Source: CAWFKW01 sp964568655
GTDB taxonomy: Bacteria; Bacteroidota; Ignavibacteria; Tepidaquicellales; OLB5
DNA: 64,000 nt
Direction of reading: 5' to 3'
Assembly (NCBI GenBank): GCA_964568655.1
Contig: CAZMRG010000001.1
Span: 7,992-71,991 of the forward strand
Below the pieces are notes generated by a model that saw only the letters and a list, made by a program, of their open reading frames with translations, was not told where the DNA came from and did no database searches. The number at the start of each line of letters is the position of its first letter. Position 1 is the first letter of the stretch. A program made the position numbers and the translations under genes. Of the stretch, positions 17,601-25,259 are shown piece by piece.

Positions 17601-18112
17601 AATAAGCTCAACGCAAAAACTATTGCGGAGCTTTTCAGCTTACCGAATGATATTACTTTTGAGAAGTCGTATGGCTTTGATCTTTCATTAACCAGGTTGA
17701 TGCTCTCTGCAACAAGGTCGCCGGAGAAAATATTTTCTTTTCTAGTCGAATACCCATAGATCTGTATTGCGTTAAGCAGGTTATCTTTAATTTCCGGAAA
17801 GCTTCCGCCAATACGGTTAGCATATTTGTTAACCACATAAGGCTTCTTTGTACTTCCAAAAAAAGAAACTGCGCGGAGTGTAATTAAAACGGCGGTAGCG
17901 AAGAACGCAGACAAGTATCCGAAGAAAAGAATTTTCCTGACCATTGATGAAAATCCGAAAACAGCTTCTGATGAAACCAGCGCCAGCGCCAATACCACAA
18001 ATGCCGACAGGGCTACCAGGCTATGCTTATATAGATTGAACAGAATATCTTTCCGGCTAACGACGGAAATCCTGTTAAGAAAGCTCTGGTATGTGAGTTC
18101 TAAGCTGCTCAA
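14669..18112 (-). CDS. DUF4175-type membrane protein with giant coiled coil, 1147 aa
   Basis: Two membrane helices lie in the first ~80 residues, with a third near residue 165. Residues ~200-520 look like beta-sandwich domains (FEVKPGNTEVSKGENVEI and later VYPPAYTKLPSRVVEGT). From ~530 to ~1080 the chain is an extreme Lys/Gln/Met/Asn/Glu-rich coiled coil with many MQKM, LDKM and LQ repeats. This plan matches the DUF4175 family of Bacteroidota. Such proteins usually accompany DUF4159, MoxR ATPase, DUF58 and von Willebrand genes of the aerotolerance-like cluster; only DUF4159 is present here, 15 bp upstream. The start is TTG at 18112. The coiled coil would face the periplasm if the helices act as an anchor. 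Function unknown. Confidence 0.75.
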   Translation of the reverse strand: MSSLELTYQSFLNRISVVSRKDILFNLYKHSLVALSAFVVLALALVSSEAVFGFSSMVRKILFFGYLSAFFATAVLITLRAVSFFGSTKKPYVVNKYANRIGGSFPEIKDNLLNAIQIYGYSTRKENIFSGDLVAESINLVNERSKPYDFSKVISFGKLKSSAIVFALSLLTFTTLMLVFPNIFQAAANRLVNYNFTYVENSLGVAFEVKPGNTEVSKGENVEINAKVLFNDPNYKTDQVNFITKTVTDEGIELSSNTEKLSALAPNEFKANVNNVNTNTLYSFEYKGIKSSEYKITVTGRPVIKGVKITVYPPAYTKLPSRVVEGTEISTIMGSRIYFEIESSDNISKSFMQLAGGSPLPLEINGKNASGSFTATRNGTFRFNVAKDFNGKELASINAVDYTLNVIPDEYPKISVVEPNSELSLKGEDQIEVRSRISDDFGFTKMRLGYKISKSKYGSTDKDFKFVDIPIQNTDATGLEVPYEWNLTRLNLGTEDEVEYFVEVYDNDAYSGPKMTRSDTRKLIYPSLDALLNKTEKTKDDIENSLKSAYDDAMELKKDMDELKEKLDKNPEELGLNDAKKQQEMQNKIDNIQNQFQNTQKKLDDLMQDLQNNNQISKETLEKYMELQKMLQRIDSKELRDMLKKLQEAMKNMNPDQLKEAMKNFKFDEDMFKQSLEKTMELLNKVLNEQKLGELTKKLDEITKKQDEAKEQTKNTDKQDLNKLNDISKTQQQIKDEYENFQKQLKELNENMKKMNNDQTAKDMDKMLQEMMKKQLEQKMQNASEDLQNSDKNSAQDKQNDLSQDLNQMNQQMQDILSNMMQNENSKMNEAMQKMLDKMKEMSKKQGDLKEETKDMDKKSSSDEFKEQKEKQDALTGQLSKTIDDFMSLSSQMGPNPMLSKNLGDAYNDMGKASDNLGKKNSKDASSSQGSAKENLDKAIEKMEKMCKNGKPGNGKSGSSLEQLLQALQQMIQKQQSLNQKMGEMGTNGNQGNLTQEQMSQMQKLSGEQQTIQKNMQQLNEEFKKQQEETGKKLLGNLDEVQKDMMEVIQDLQNNNITPETKKRQEKILSRMLDFQLSQREKDFEQKRESRPGKNFDRSSPPEIVLSRPNIINGVNQDALDVQKESYSDDYEALIQKYMEKMRSINR

Positions 18113-18127
18113 TAATTGTTAATCTAT

Positions 18128-18811
18128 CTAATTACTTAAAGCGTAAATAATGATATTTGTTCCCATTTTGAAGGCTTCTTCGCGTTTTTCGGGCGGATCT
18201 TCGTGTTCCCTCTGATCGGCCCAACCGTCGGAAATATTTGTTTCATATGTATAATAGCAGCATAATCTGCCATTTACAAAATAACCGAACCCCTGCGGTG
18301 GCTTACCGTCATGTTCATGAGTTTTCGGGAGCCCTGCGGGGAAGTTGAAATGAATATTATATATTTTGTGGTTAAATGGTAATTCCTTCATTTCCTGGTC
18401 AGGAAACACTTTTTTCATCTCGCGTCTGAACGCTACATCCATTCCGTAATCATCATCCGCATACATGAAACCGCCGCGCTCAAGGTATGACCTTAGCCGC
18501 TTTACTTCTGAATCATCAAATGAAATATTTCCGTGCCCGGTTATAAGTACAAAAGGATAGTTGAAAAGATCGTCGGAAGCGATATCTACGGTATAGAATT
18601 TCGGCTCGTCAACATCAACTACCGTATTCTTTTTCAGATAATCCATCATATTCACTTCGCATGACGGGTCGTTATACCAGTCCCCGCCACCCGAATATTT
18701 AAGGCGCGCGATCTTAAAAGCATTGGGAGAAGTACCCTGACCGCTTTGCTGTGTATTGCCAAAAATTAATGGCAAAAATATCAGAATTACCGAAAAAAGA
18801 GCCTTTTTCAT
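18128..18811 (-). CDS. DUF4159 family exported protein
   Basis: A signal peptide (MKKALFSVILIFLPLIFG, residues 1-19) is followed by the family pattern KIARLKYSGGGDWYNDPS, then a flavodoxin/GATase-like fold with VLITGHGNISF, LRSYLERGGFMYADDDYG and FRREMKKVFPD. Length 227 is typical. It is 15 bp before the DUF4175 gene and almost certainly cotranscribed. Members are found beside MoxR/vWA genes and are thought to act at the envelope, but no reaction is known. The ATG at 18811 leads directly into the signal peptide. Confidence 0.82.
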   Translation of the reverse strand: MKKALFSVILIFLPLIFGNTQQSGQGTSPNAFKIARLKYSGGGDWYNDPSCEVNMMDYLKKNTVVDVDEPKFYTVDIASDDLFNYPFVLITGHGNISFDDSEVKRLRSYLERGGFMYADDDYGMDVAFRREMKKVFPDQEMKELPFNHKIYNIHFNFPAGLPKTHEHDGKPPQGFGYFVNGRLCCYYTYETNISDGWADQREHEDPPEKREEAFKMGTNIIIYALSN

Positions 18812-18926
18812 TAATAAAATATGACTAAAATTAATTTCAACTACAAGGTTATTGAACAGAAAAATGGTTAGAAGCAGTTAAAAAAAACGGCAAATTTCTT
18901 TCAAATGGGAAAGAAAAAACAACTTC

Positions 18927-19463
18927 TTATAATTTTCTCATTATAACCGTTGAGCGGGAGAGGAAATGCCCGCCTGCTTCGCCCCAGTAATAATTGTATG
19001 CTATATTTCCGGCGTCCCATATCTCTATCGAGATTTCCTCGCGAAATATCTTTTCGTCGCTTCTTTCCCCAAACCCAAATATGAAAATTGTTTTATTCCC
19101 CGGTATTCTTCTGAACCTGCGGAGCTTAAATACGCAAACGGTGGGCACATTGTAATTCAATGTCCAGAGGCATAGTTTATTGTGGTTATTATAGGCTATT
19201 AATGTATGTTCCTCATTGAAAAGTACGGTTTCGGAACTGAAAAGGTTATCCAGGTCATCAAATTCATTTCCGTGTATTCCAACTGCGCGGTATTTAATAT
19301 TTACGCCTTTGTCATTTACAACAGGGATAATTTCAAGCAATCCTCTGAACTGAACATCTTCATGATTTACACCCAGACCTGTATAAATACCTTTGCAGCT
19401 TAACAGAATTTCTAAGGGCTCTATTTTATTTTCTATTTTACTTTCTGTTTTATCTTTCGTCAA
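18927..19463 (-). CDS. Uncharacterised 178-aa cytoplasmic beta-rich protein
   Basis: No signal peptide or membrane segment is visible. After a charged N-terminus (KDKTESKIENKIEP), the body alternates hydrophobic strands with turns and ends GHFLSRSTVIMRKL, like a single beta-barrel of the lipocalin or DUF1579 sort, though I do not recognise the family. The start is a TTG at 19463 that overlaps the end of the upstream acetyltransferase gene by 14 bp, so it is probably translated from the same message. Confidence 0.65.
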   Translation of the reverse strand: MTKDKTESKIENKIEPLEILLSCKGIYTGLGVNHEDVQFRGLLEIIPVVNDKGVNIKYRAVGIHGNEFDDLDNLFSSETVLFNEEHTLIAYNNHNKLCLWTLNYNVPTVCVFKLRRFRRIPGNKTIFIFGFGERSDEKIFREEISIEIWDAGNIAYNYYWGEAGGHFLSRSTVIMRKL

Positions 19464-20043
19464 AATTAAACTCCTGTTTCAGAATAGAGTATAGTTTTAG
19501 ATCCTGGTAAGCGCCTTTTACAAACATTTGCTCTCTAAGCGTTCCTTCGTATTTCATTCCGCATTTTTGCATAACTTTTTCCGATGCCGCATTTTCAATT
19601 TTGCAAAGCGCTTCTATCCTGTTAAGATCCATTGCCTCAAATCCGAACCTCAGCATCCTCTTTAAAGTTTCTGTCATTATTCCTTTGTTCCAGTACCGCG
19701 ATGATATCGCATAACCGACTTCGGCCCTGCGGTGTTCAGGATTCCAGTTGTGGTAGCCGCCTGTTCCGATGAGCTTGTTATTTTCTTTATAAACAATACC
19801 CCACGGACTCGGGATCCCGTTTTCGTATTGCAATAATATTGACTTTAAAAACGCCATTGAATCGGCGACCGTACGGTGATAATCCCATGTAACATGTTTC
19901 GAAACTTCAGGCATAGATGCGTATTCGAACACGTCATTAGCGTCGCGCATGGTAAGCCTTCGAAGTCTCATCCTGGGCGTCTCAAGCGTTTGCAGGTCTT
20001 TGAATACATTGCCGATATTTGATATTCCGGTCATCCTGGACAT
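19450..20043 (-). CDS. GNAT acetyltransferase, RimJ/RimL-like
   Basis: This 197-residue protein has the RimJ/L layout: LETPRMRLRRLTMRDANDVFEYASMPEVSKHVTW at the N-terminus, GTGGYHNWNPEHRRAEVGYAISSRYWNKGIMTE (acetyl-CoA binding strand and helix) in the middle and NRIEALCKIENAASEKVMQKCGMKYEG towards the end. Family members acetylate N-termini of ribosomal or other proteins, or small molecules. Cytoplasmic. The substrate cannot be told. The next gene overlaps its end by 14 bp. Confidence 0.92.
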   Translation of the reverse strand: MSRMTGISNIGNVFKDLQTLETPRMRLRRLTMRDANDVFEYASMPEVSKHVTWDYHRTVADSMAFLKSILLQYENGIPSPWGIVYKENNKLIGTGGYHNWNPEHRRAEVGYAISSRYWNKGIMTETLKRMLRFGFEAMDLNRIEALCKIENAASEKVMQKCGMKYEGTLREQMFVKGAYQDLKLYSILKQEFNFDER

Positions 20044-20241
20044 TTCAAATCATATTAAAAATAAATTTAACTAAAATTACAGGAATAGAATATGTAAATC
20101 CGTGGCGCTATTGAAGTATTTAATTATAGATAAATTATGAATAAATTGTAACTATTAAATATATACAGCAGGTTTTTTTGCTTTTGTTATGCGATAAGAA
20201 ATTAACGGTTATTATTATAGCAATTATTTTATTTGAATTTG

Positions 20242-20249
20242 TATCTTTG
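20242..20249 (+). promoter_or_regulatory. Possible -7 promoter box abutting the asparaginase start
   Basis: TATCTTTG matches the Bacteroidota -7 consensus TAnnTTTG and ends three bases before the ATG at 20253. No convincing -33 element is seen. If used, the transcript would be leaderless. Confidence 0.4.
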
Positions 20250-20252
20250 TAA

Positions 20253-21203
20253 ATGAATCCACTTGTAATTTCAACATGGAAACACGGCATAGCCGCCAAT
20301 GAAAAAGCTTACGAAATTTTAACCGGAGGCGGGAACTCACTTGATGCCGTTGAACAGGGCGTCAGAGTTGCTGAAAATGACCCGGCGGTATTGAGCGTTG
20401 GATATGGCGCTTTGCCTGATGCGGAAGGCAGACTAACGCTGGATGCGGCTATTATGGATTGGAATGCCCGCATAGGTTCAGTAGTTTGCATTGAGCATAT
20501 AAAGAACCCTGTATCTGTTGCGAGGCTGATCCTTGAAGTTACAGAGCATGTGTGCCTGGCCGGCGAAGGAGCGTTTAATTTTGCCGTGATGAACGGTTTC
20601 CAGCCGGATATTCTGCACTCTGAAAACTCGATAAGAAAATACAACGAGTGGAAGGCGGGTAATTACGGGAAGTCGCAGGAATTTCATACCGACGAATACA
20701 AAGTTAAGAAGCTTGGCATAAACGAAGACGGCAACCACGATACGATAGGCATGGTGGCTATTGATAAAGACGGGCATCTATCCGCAGCATGCACAACAAG
20801 CGGCACGGCATGGAAGCTGCATGGAAGAGTAGGGGACTCGCCCATTATCGGCGCGGGATTATATGTTGACGGCGGCATTGGCGCGGCGGCGGCAACCGGG
20901 CGCGGCGAGGAATGCGTTAGGGCGTGCGGCAGTTTCCTGGTAGTTGAGCTTATGAGGCAGGGCATGGATCCGCAGGCAGCCTGCGAAGCCGCTTCAAAGC
21001 GCGTTATTAAGCTGAACCTGCTCTCGCATAAGAACCGCGACCATGAATACCAGGTGGGGTTTGTTGCCATCAACGCTAAAGGCGAGTATGGCGCAGCAAG
21101 CGTAAGAGACGGTTTTGAATATGCTATATTTGAAAACGGAAAAAACGAATTAAGAAAAAGTAAATTTATTATTGATAAGAATTTTGAAATTACCGACCTG
21201 TAA
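20253..21203 (+). CDS. Glycosylasparaginase/isoaspartyl peptidase-type Ntn hydrolase
   Basis: These enzymes are made as a precursor that cleaves itself before a Thr, which becomes the N-terminal nucleophile; they hydrolyse GlcNAc-Asn or beta-aspartyl bonds. Here NHDTIGMVAID places the nucleophile at Thr164, preceded by the Asp of the cleavage site, with TTSGTAWKLHGRVGDSPIIGAG (second Thr/Ser and substrate Arg/Asp) and DGGIGAAAATGRGE following, as in the aspartylglucosaminidase branch. Length 316 is normal and no signal peptide is seen, so it is probably cytoplasmic. The HDT rather than GT context favours glycosylasparaginase over plant-type isoaspartyl peptidase. It lies 58 bp before an amidohydrolase-like gene. 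Confidence 0.9.
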   Translation: MNPLVISTWKHGIAANEKAYEILTGGGNSLDAVEQGVRVAENDPAVLSVGYGALPDAEGRLTLDAAIMDWNARIGSVVCIEHIKNPVSVARLILEVTEHVCLAGEGAFNFAVMNGFQPDILHSENSIRKYNEWKAGNYGKSQEFHTDEYKVKKLGINEDGNHDTIGMVAIDKDGHLSAACTTSGTAWKLHGRVGDSPIIGAGLYVDGGIGAAAATGRGEECVRACGSFLVVELMRQGMDPQAACEAASKRVIKLNLLSHKNRDHEYQVGFVAINAKGEYGAASVRDGFEYAIFENGKNELRKSKFIIDKNFEITDL

Positions 21204-21261
21204 AGTACAGGTTATGATATCAGGAATTTTAGTTTCCAAAGCTAATTGACGGAATAACGAT

Positions 21262-23040
21262 ATGATAATATTAACAAACGCATCAGTATTTTCTTTCAGC
21301 GCTAACAGGGAGTTTGCCAGTTATTACATTCTAATAAACGGCCTTAAAATAACGGATATGATAGACGTAAGAGATGCGAGGGCCGCGGAAAAACTGAAAG
21401 ACTGGATGGGGAAATATCAGGATTCAGCCGAAGTTTATGATTGCACCAATAAGATTGTCATGCCGACATTTATTAATGCTTGTTTAAAGTCTGAAGGCGC
21501 CCTAATCAATTACCTGCTTCGAAACAGGCATTATGAAGTTCATGACGGCGATATTTACACCGATCTGATTTTCAATTATATCTACCAGGAACTTGAGCAT
21601 AGCGAGATCAGCGAGGACCTTGATAATATTTATAGTTTTTCATATGCAAGAAATCTGAAATCAGGCATTTCAGCGTTAAACGAGTTCTCGCTTAGGAAAG
21701 ACGGGAATCACTTAAGCCATATTACCAAGGCTCTCAAAATCACGGGACAGTCAGCTTCGGTTGCATACCCGGTGAGGCAGGAAATGGAAGAGATCAAAAT
21801 GTTTAAGTTTTTGAATCCTGCAAATTATCTTACCGATGAAAACCAGCTGACTATGTTTGATATCACATCTATTACTGAATTAAGAAGCCAGGGCGTTGAA
21901 AAATTGTTCCTAGAAATTGCCACGAACAAAGATGTGACGGATAATTTCAGGCAGACATTCGGCAAACCTATAATTAAGTACCTTGATGAATACGGGCTTG
22001 TTGATACTAAAACATTTCTTATCAACCCGCTCTACCTGAGCTACGATGAATTAAAGATCATTAAAGAAAAAGGAGCGAGCGTAATTGTATGTCCAAGGGA
22101 CCTGCTGTATTTTACACACAGGTATTTCCCTATTGATGATTATATTAATTTCGGAATCAAATTCTCTATAGGTACCGGCTGGCTGGGCGAAGATATTTTT
22201 AAAGATCTGCGGTTCTTCAGGAATAAATATAAGGAACTGAATCTTTCGAGCCTTGAACTGCTTAGGGCGATAACAATAACGCCTCACGATATGTTTTTCG
22301 GCGGCGATAAAAGCGGCGAGGACGCTTTTACTATAGATATAAACAAGAGGGCCGATCTAACTATGATAGACCTCTCAGATATACGATTCCAGTTCTTCCC
22401 GCAAAGCATGGTTTTTGAAGATATTTGCGATTTCATGGTTGATAACCTCACCTCGCTCAGTTTTTCCGACGTTATTTTAGGAGGGGAGTTCAGGGTTAAG
22501 AATGGCAGGCTGGTTAGCGCTGATGAAGCGGAAATTATCAAAGCGGCGGCTTTCACCCGTGAGAGATTGTATAAAGTGGGAAAATATGAACAGCTTGCCG
22601 AAAGAAAGAGACAGAGAGAAAGCGTGCAGGAACTTGACCTTAGCGCCAGGGACTCCCAGGAAATAAAAATGTTCTCAGATTCGACAGGGGAAAGCACAGT
22701 TGAGGTATTTGATTCAAGAGAAGAATTCAGAATAAAGGGTAAAGTTTCATCTCCCAAGAGGAAAATTCCGCTGACGCAAAAAAATCTGTTCGATGATCTG
22801 GAGAAAAGCGCGTTTGTCCAGGCTGATGAATACAGGGAAACCCCTGAGTTTAACCTGCTGTTCACGGAGGTTAACGAGTTAAAGGAATTTGACGAAGAAA
22901 TTCAGCATAATAAGCTTATCGATGAAAAAATTCTGAAGCAATCAGCTTATGATAAGAAGATTGAAAAGAAGAAACCCGAAGGAGCGGACAGTAAAATTGA
23001 GCTTCCTAAAAATGTGAAGCTTCGCTTTGGCGATGATTAG
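21262..23040 (+). CDS. Amidohydrolase-fold pseudoenzyme with charged C-terminal tail
   Basis: The architecture is that of cytosine/guanine/TRZ-ATZ deaminases: an N-terminal strand domain, NKIVMPTFIN (residues 63-72), GKPIIKYLDEYGLVDTKTFLINPLYLSYDELKIIKEKGASVIVCPRD (235-280), GIKFSIGTGW (298-307) and TPHDMFFGG..INKRADLTMIDL. Every canonical metal ligand is replaced: the HxH after the first strand reads Cys74-Leu-Lys76, the AHC/HxxxL His is Asn255, and the Asp of GTDG is Gly306. It should not bind catalytic zinc. Residues ~420-592 are a charged, probably disordered tail not seen in the enzymes. It follows the asparaginase gene at 58 bp. A binding or regulatory role is inferred. Confidence 0.8.
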   Translation: MIILTNASVFSFSANREFASYYILINGLKITDMIDVRDARAAEKLKDWMGKYQDSAEVYDCTNKIVMPTFINACLKSEGALINYLLRNRHYEVHDGDIYTDLIFNYIYQELEHSEISEDLDNIYSFSYARNLKSGISALNEFSLRKDGNHLSHITKALKITGQSASVAYPVRQEMEEIKMFKFLNPANYLTDENQLTMFDITSITELRSQGVEKLFLEIATNKDVTDNFRQTFGKPIIKYLDEYGLVDTKTFLINPLYLSYDELKIIKEKGASVIVCPRDLLYFTHRYFPIDDYINFGIKFSIGTGWLGEDIFKDLRFFRNKYKELNLSSLELLRAITITPHDMFFGGDKSGEDAFTIDINKRADLTMIDLSDIRFQFFPQSMVFEDICDFMVDNLTSLSFSDVILGGEFRVKNGRLVSADEAEIIKAAAFTRERLYKVGKYEQLAERKRQRESVQELDLSARDSQEIKMFSDSTGESTVEVFDSREEFRIKGKVSSPKRKIPLTQKNLFDDLEKSAFVQADEYRETPEFNLLFTEVNELKEFDEEIQHNKLIDEKILKQSAYDKKIEKKKPEGADSKIELPKNVKLRFGDD

Positions 23041-23078
23041 AACCGGGATCAAAGAAGTAAAAGAACTTTCCAAATAAT

Positions 23079-23483
23079 ATTAACTACAAAAGACTCACAA
23101 TACTGCTTGCCGTTGTTTTGATCGGGCTTCTTTCCGACCGTTTTGTATTTGTATCAAACGGGGTGAAAATTGATTTAAACCCGCCGGTACTTAGGGCAAG
23201 CGTCACATCAGAATTAACAGTAAGCGTTTACCCCATAAATTCACTTGGGTTCAAAACTCCGTTCGGAGAAACCAATGCAAGATTTGAAATTGAACAGGGC
23301 GCTAATCTGGTTCAAATGCAGGATGTTTCACCGGGCATTGTAAAGATACGCTCTAAAGGAGTTGAAGGCGAGGCAACGCTTGGAATCTACGCTTTAAAAT
23401 CGGGTGTCCTGCTTCAAAAACTTCTGATAAAAATCCTTCCCAAAGATCTAACCGCAAGGATCTTTGGAGCCCGCGCTACTTAA
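23079..23483 (+). CDS. Small Ig-like secreted or anchored protein; start codon unclear
   Basis: The open frame runs from 23061 (after a stop at 23058) to 23483. It encodes KRLTILLAVVLIGLLSDRF, a convincing signal sequence, then about 100 residues that resemble a bacterial Ig-like domain (LRASVTSELTVSVYPINSLGFKTPFGE ... GATLGIYALKSG ... LLIKILPKDL). No ATG or GTG precedes the hydrophobic core; the only normal alternative start, TTG at 23118, would delete most of the signal. I provisionally start at ATT 23079, a rare but known start. It is 38 bp after the amidohydrolase-like gene and its 3' end overlaps the convergent gene by 8 bp. A mutated start is the alternative. Confidence 0.55.
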   Translation: MNYKRLTILLAVVLIGLLSDRFVFVSNGVKIDLNPPVLRASVTSELTVSVYPINSLGFKTPFGETNARFEIEQGANLVQMQDVSPGIVKIRSKGVEGEATLGIYALKSGVLLQKLLIKILPKDLTARIFGARAT

Positions 23484-24969
23484 TAGAGTATAAAATTAAT
23501 TTTGAAGATGAGTTCTGAAGCGGATATTCTTTGCTGGGATATGCCGCAAGATATTTTAAGAGCTCATCGTTAATTTTCTCTTTTTCTACTATTGCAAGAT
23601 ATTCAGCCCCGTTTTGCTTCAATGAATTTACAAGGCTTACACTTAAATCTCCCGTCCTGATCGACCAGCCATACCTGTGCGCGGGACCAAGTAATCTGGG
23701 ATCTCTTGGGTCAGTATCAGTGATAGACGCAATTACAAGGCTGTTTTGTCCGGTATTTTGTTCTATTATCTCCGCGGCATGCTGCCTTGTCCAGTCCGGT
23801 TTATAATACCATCTTTCAGTAAACCAAATACAGTTGATTATCAGCGCAGCTAATAATATTGCCGTAATGACCGTTCCTTTATTCCCGCCTTTGGCGCTAA
23901 GCTTTCTGTAAATGTAATCGATCGATACAGCTATGAAAAATGAGGAAATTACCAGCAATGGAATTTGATAATAATCGTGGATGATATTTAAACTGAAAAA
24001 TATCAGCAGGTATATTATTGTCCCTAATCCATAAAAACCAAAAATATTCTTCCTCGTTTCGCCGTCTGTTTTCAAAAATAATCCTGAAATAAAAAAAATT
24101 ATGCCTATGTAACCTGTGCACGATTCAACAAACCTGAAGAACAGCGTTTTCCAGTTTTCGAAATTCAGTCTTTGCGGCAAATCTCCAAAATACCATGAAT
24201 CCATATTTGTAAATTTAAAATAGTCCGGTATGAAAGACCAATCGGGCGCCGATGCGTTTAATCTGACTGTATACACTTGCCAGATAATAAATGCGAGAAC
24301 GGGAATGGCCAATATTGGCAGAGCTTTTAACAGGAATTTAATCTTTTTTTCTTTGAGTATGAAATATAACAATGGGATGTACAGAAAAAATACATAAGGC
24401 GCTTTTATTAAGAATGCAATTGTGCCCATCCCTGACCCAATTATTATAGCCCAATAACTTGACTTTTCAAATCCAATCAAATAATAATAGAACATTCCAA
24501 ACGCGAAGAACAAAGTTGGAATGTCTATGAATAAAGCACGCGAATAATAAAGGCTCATTGGCGCCATCAGATAAATCAGCGTGGTTATGTTTGCAAGTCT
24601 TGCGTAAAAGAGCCGCTTTACTATCCGGTTTAAGTAATAAGCTGAACCCAGCGAGAACAGTACTATCACAAGCCTGGCATAAAACAAACTATCGCCAAAT
24701 ATGGAATACAGAACTGATATTATTACGGAGATCAAAGGGAACTCAAGGGCTAAGGTCCTGAAACCGCCCATCCAGCAAACGCCGGGCCTGAGTAAGTTTA
24801 TTCCGTGAGTGAAAAAGTCGTAAGCATAGAATTCAGTATCAAACTGTCTCCATGCAAACGGCTCTTCGATTACGGAGCCGAAATGAAAAAATCTTTGCGC
24901 AATTAATATGATCAGGAAAATAAAAAAAAGGAAGGTGAGCTTTTTGGACCCGGGGCTGAAGCCTGGCAT
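23476..24969 (-). CDS. GT-C membrane glycosyltransferase (GT39/ArnT-like)
   Basis: The 497-residue protein has about 11 membrane helices. The first periplasmic loop carries EEPFAWRQFDTEFYAYDF, where the acidic Glu/Asp pair fits the catalytic site of dolichyl- or undecaprenyl-phosphate-sugar transferases, followed by YLMAPMSLYYSRALFIDIPTLFFAFGMFYYYLIGF, a classic PMT-2 segment. Such enzymes move a sugar from a lipid carrier to a periplasmic acceptor. A C-terminal soluble tail begins near residue 400. The start ATG overlaps the stop of the small membrane gene (TGATG), and both follow the priming transferase, so the three make a polysaccharide operon. Confidence 0.85.
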   Translation of the reverse strand: MPGFSPGSKKLTFLFFIFLIILIAQRFFHFGSVIEEPFAWRQFDTEFYAYDFFTHGINLLRPGVCWMGGFRTLALEFPLISVIISVLYSIFGDSLFYARLVIVLFSLGSAYYLNRIVKRLFYARLANITTLIYLMAPMSLYYSRALFIDIPTLFFAFGMFYYYLIGFEKSSYWAIIIGSGMGTIAFLIKAPYVFFLYIPLLYFILKEKKIKFLLKALPILAIPVLAFIIWQVYTVRLNASAPDWSFIPDYFKFTNMDSWYFGDLPQRLNFENWKTLFFRFVESCTGYIGIIFFISGLFLKTDGETRKNIFGFYGLGTIIYLLIFFSLNIIHDYYQIPLLVISSFFIAVSIDYIYRKLSAKGGNKGTVITAILLAALIINCIWFTERWYYKPDWTRQHAAEIIEQNTGQNSLVIASITDTDPRDPRLLGPAHRYGWSIRTGDLSVSLVNSLKQNGAEYLAIVEKEKINDELLKYLAAYPSKEYPLQNSSSKLILYSIK

Positions 24970-25256
24970 CAGCTTTTTGCCCTGGCTTTACCGCTGTAGT
25001 AAAACTTATAGAATATCGTCTCAATAACCGTTAGCAGCAGAAGTGAAAAAGCGGCGCGCGGGAACATGAGGCTTAAGCCTTCAGGCTTTATGAAAAAGCC
25101 CAGCAGGAACTCCGAAAAAGTCCAACCCACGCTGAAGATAATGATAATAAAAAGAATGCTCAAAAAGGCGCTTAATCCGCCTTCTTCAATTAAATTCTTT
25201 GTGAACATATAAACAAGAAATACAACATGAGCGTAAAAAACAATTACCGGTATCAT
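24969..25256 (-). CDS. Small three-helix membrane protein in polysaccharide operon
   Basis: This 95-residue protein has three hydrophobic helices (about residues 2-17, 30-54, 66-83) and a basic tail SGKARAKS. It begins three bases after the stop of the priming transferase and ends overlapping the start of the GT39-like gene, so it is translated within this operon. I do not recognise the family. It could be an accessory subunit or flippase-like helper for one of its neighbours. Confidence 0.7.
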   Translation of the reverse strand: MIPVIVFYAHVVFLVYMFTKNLIEEGGLSAFLSILFIIIIFSVGWTFSEFLLGFFIKPEGLSLMFPRAAFSLLLLTVIETIFYKFYYSGKARAKS

Positions 25257-25259
25257 ATG

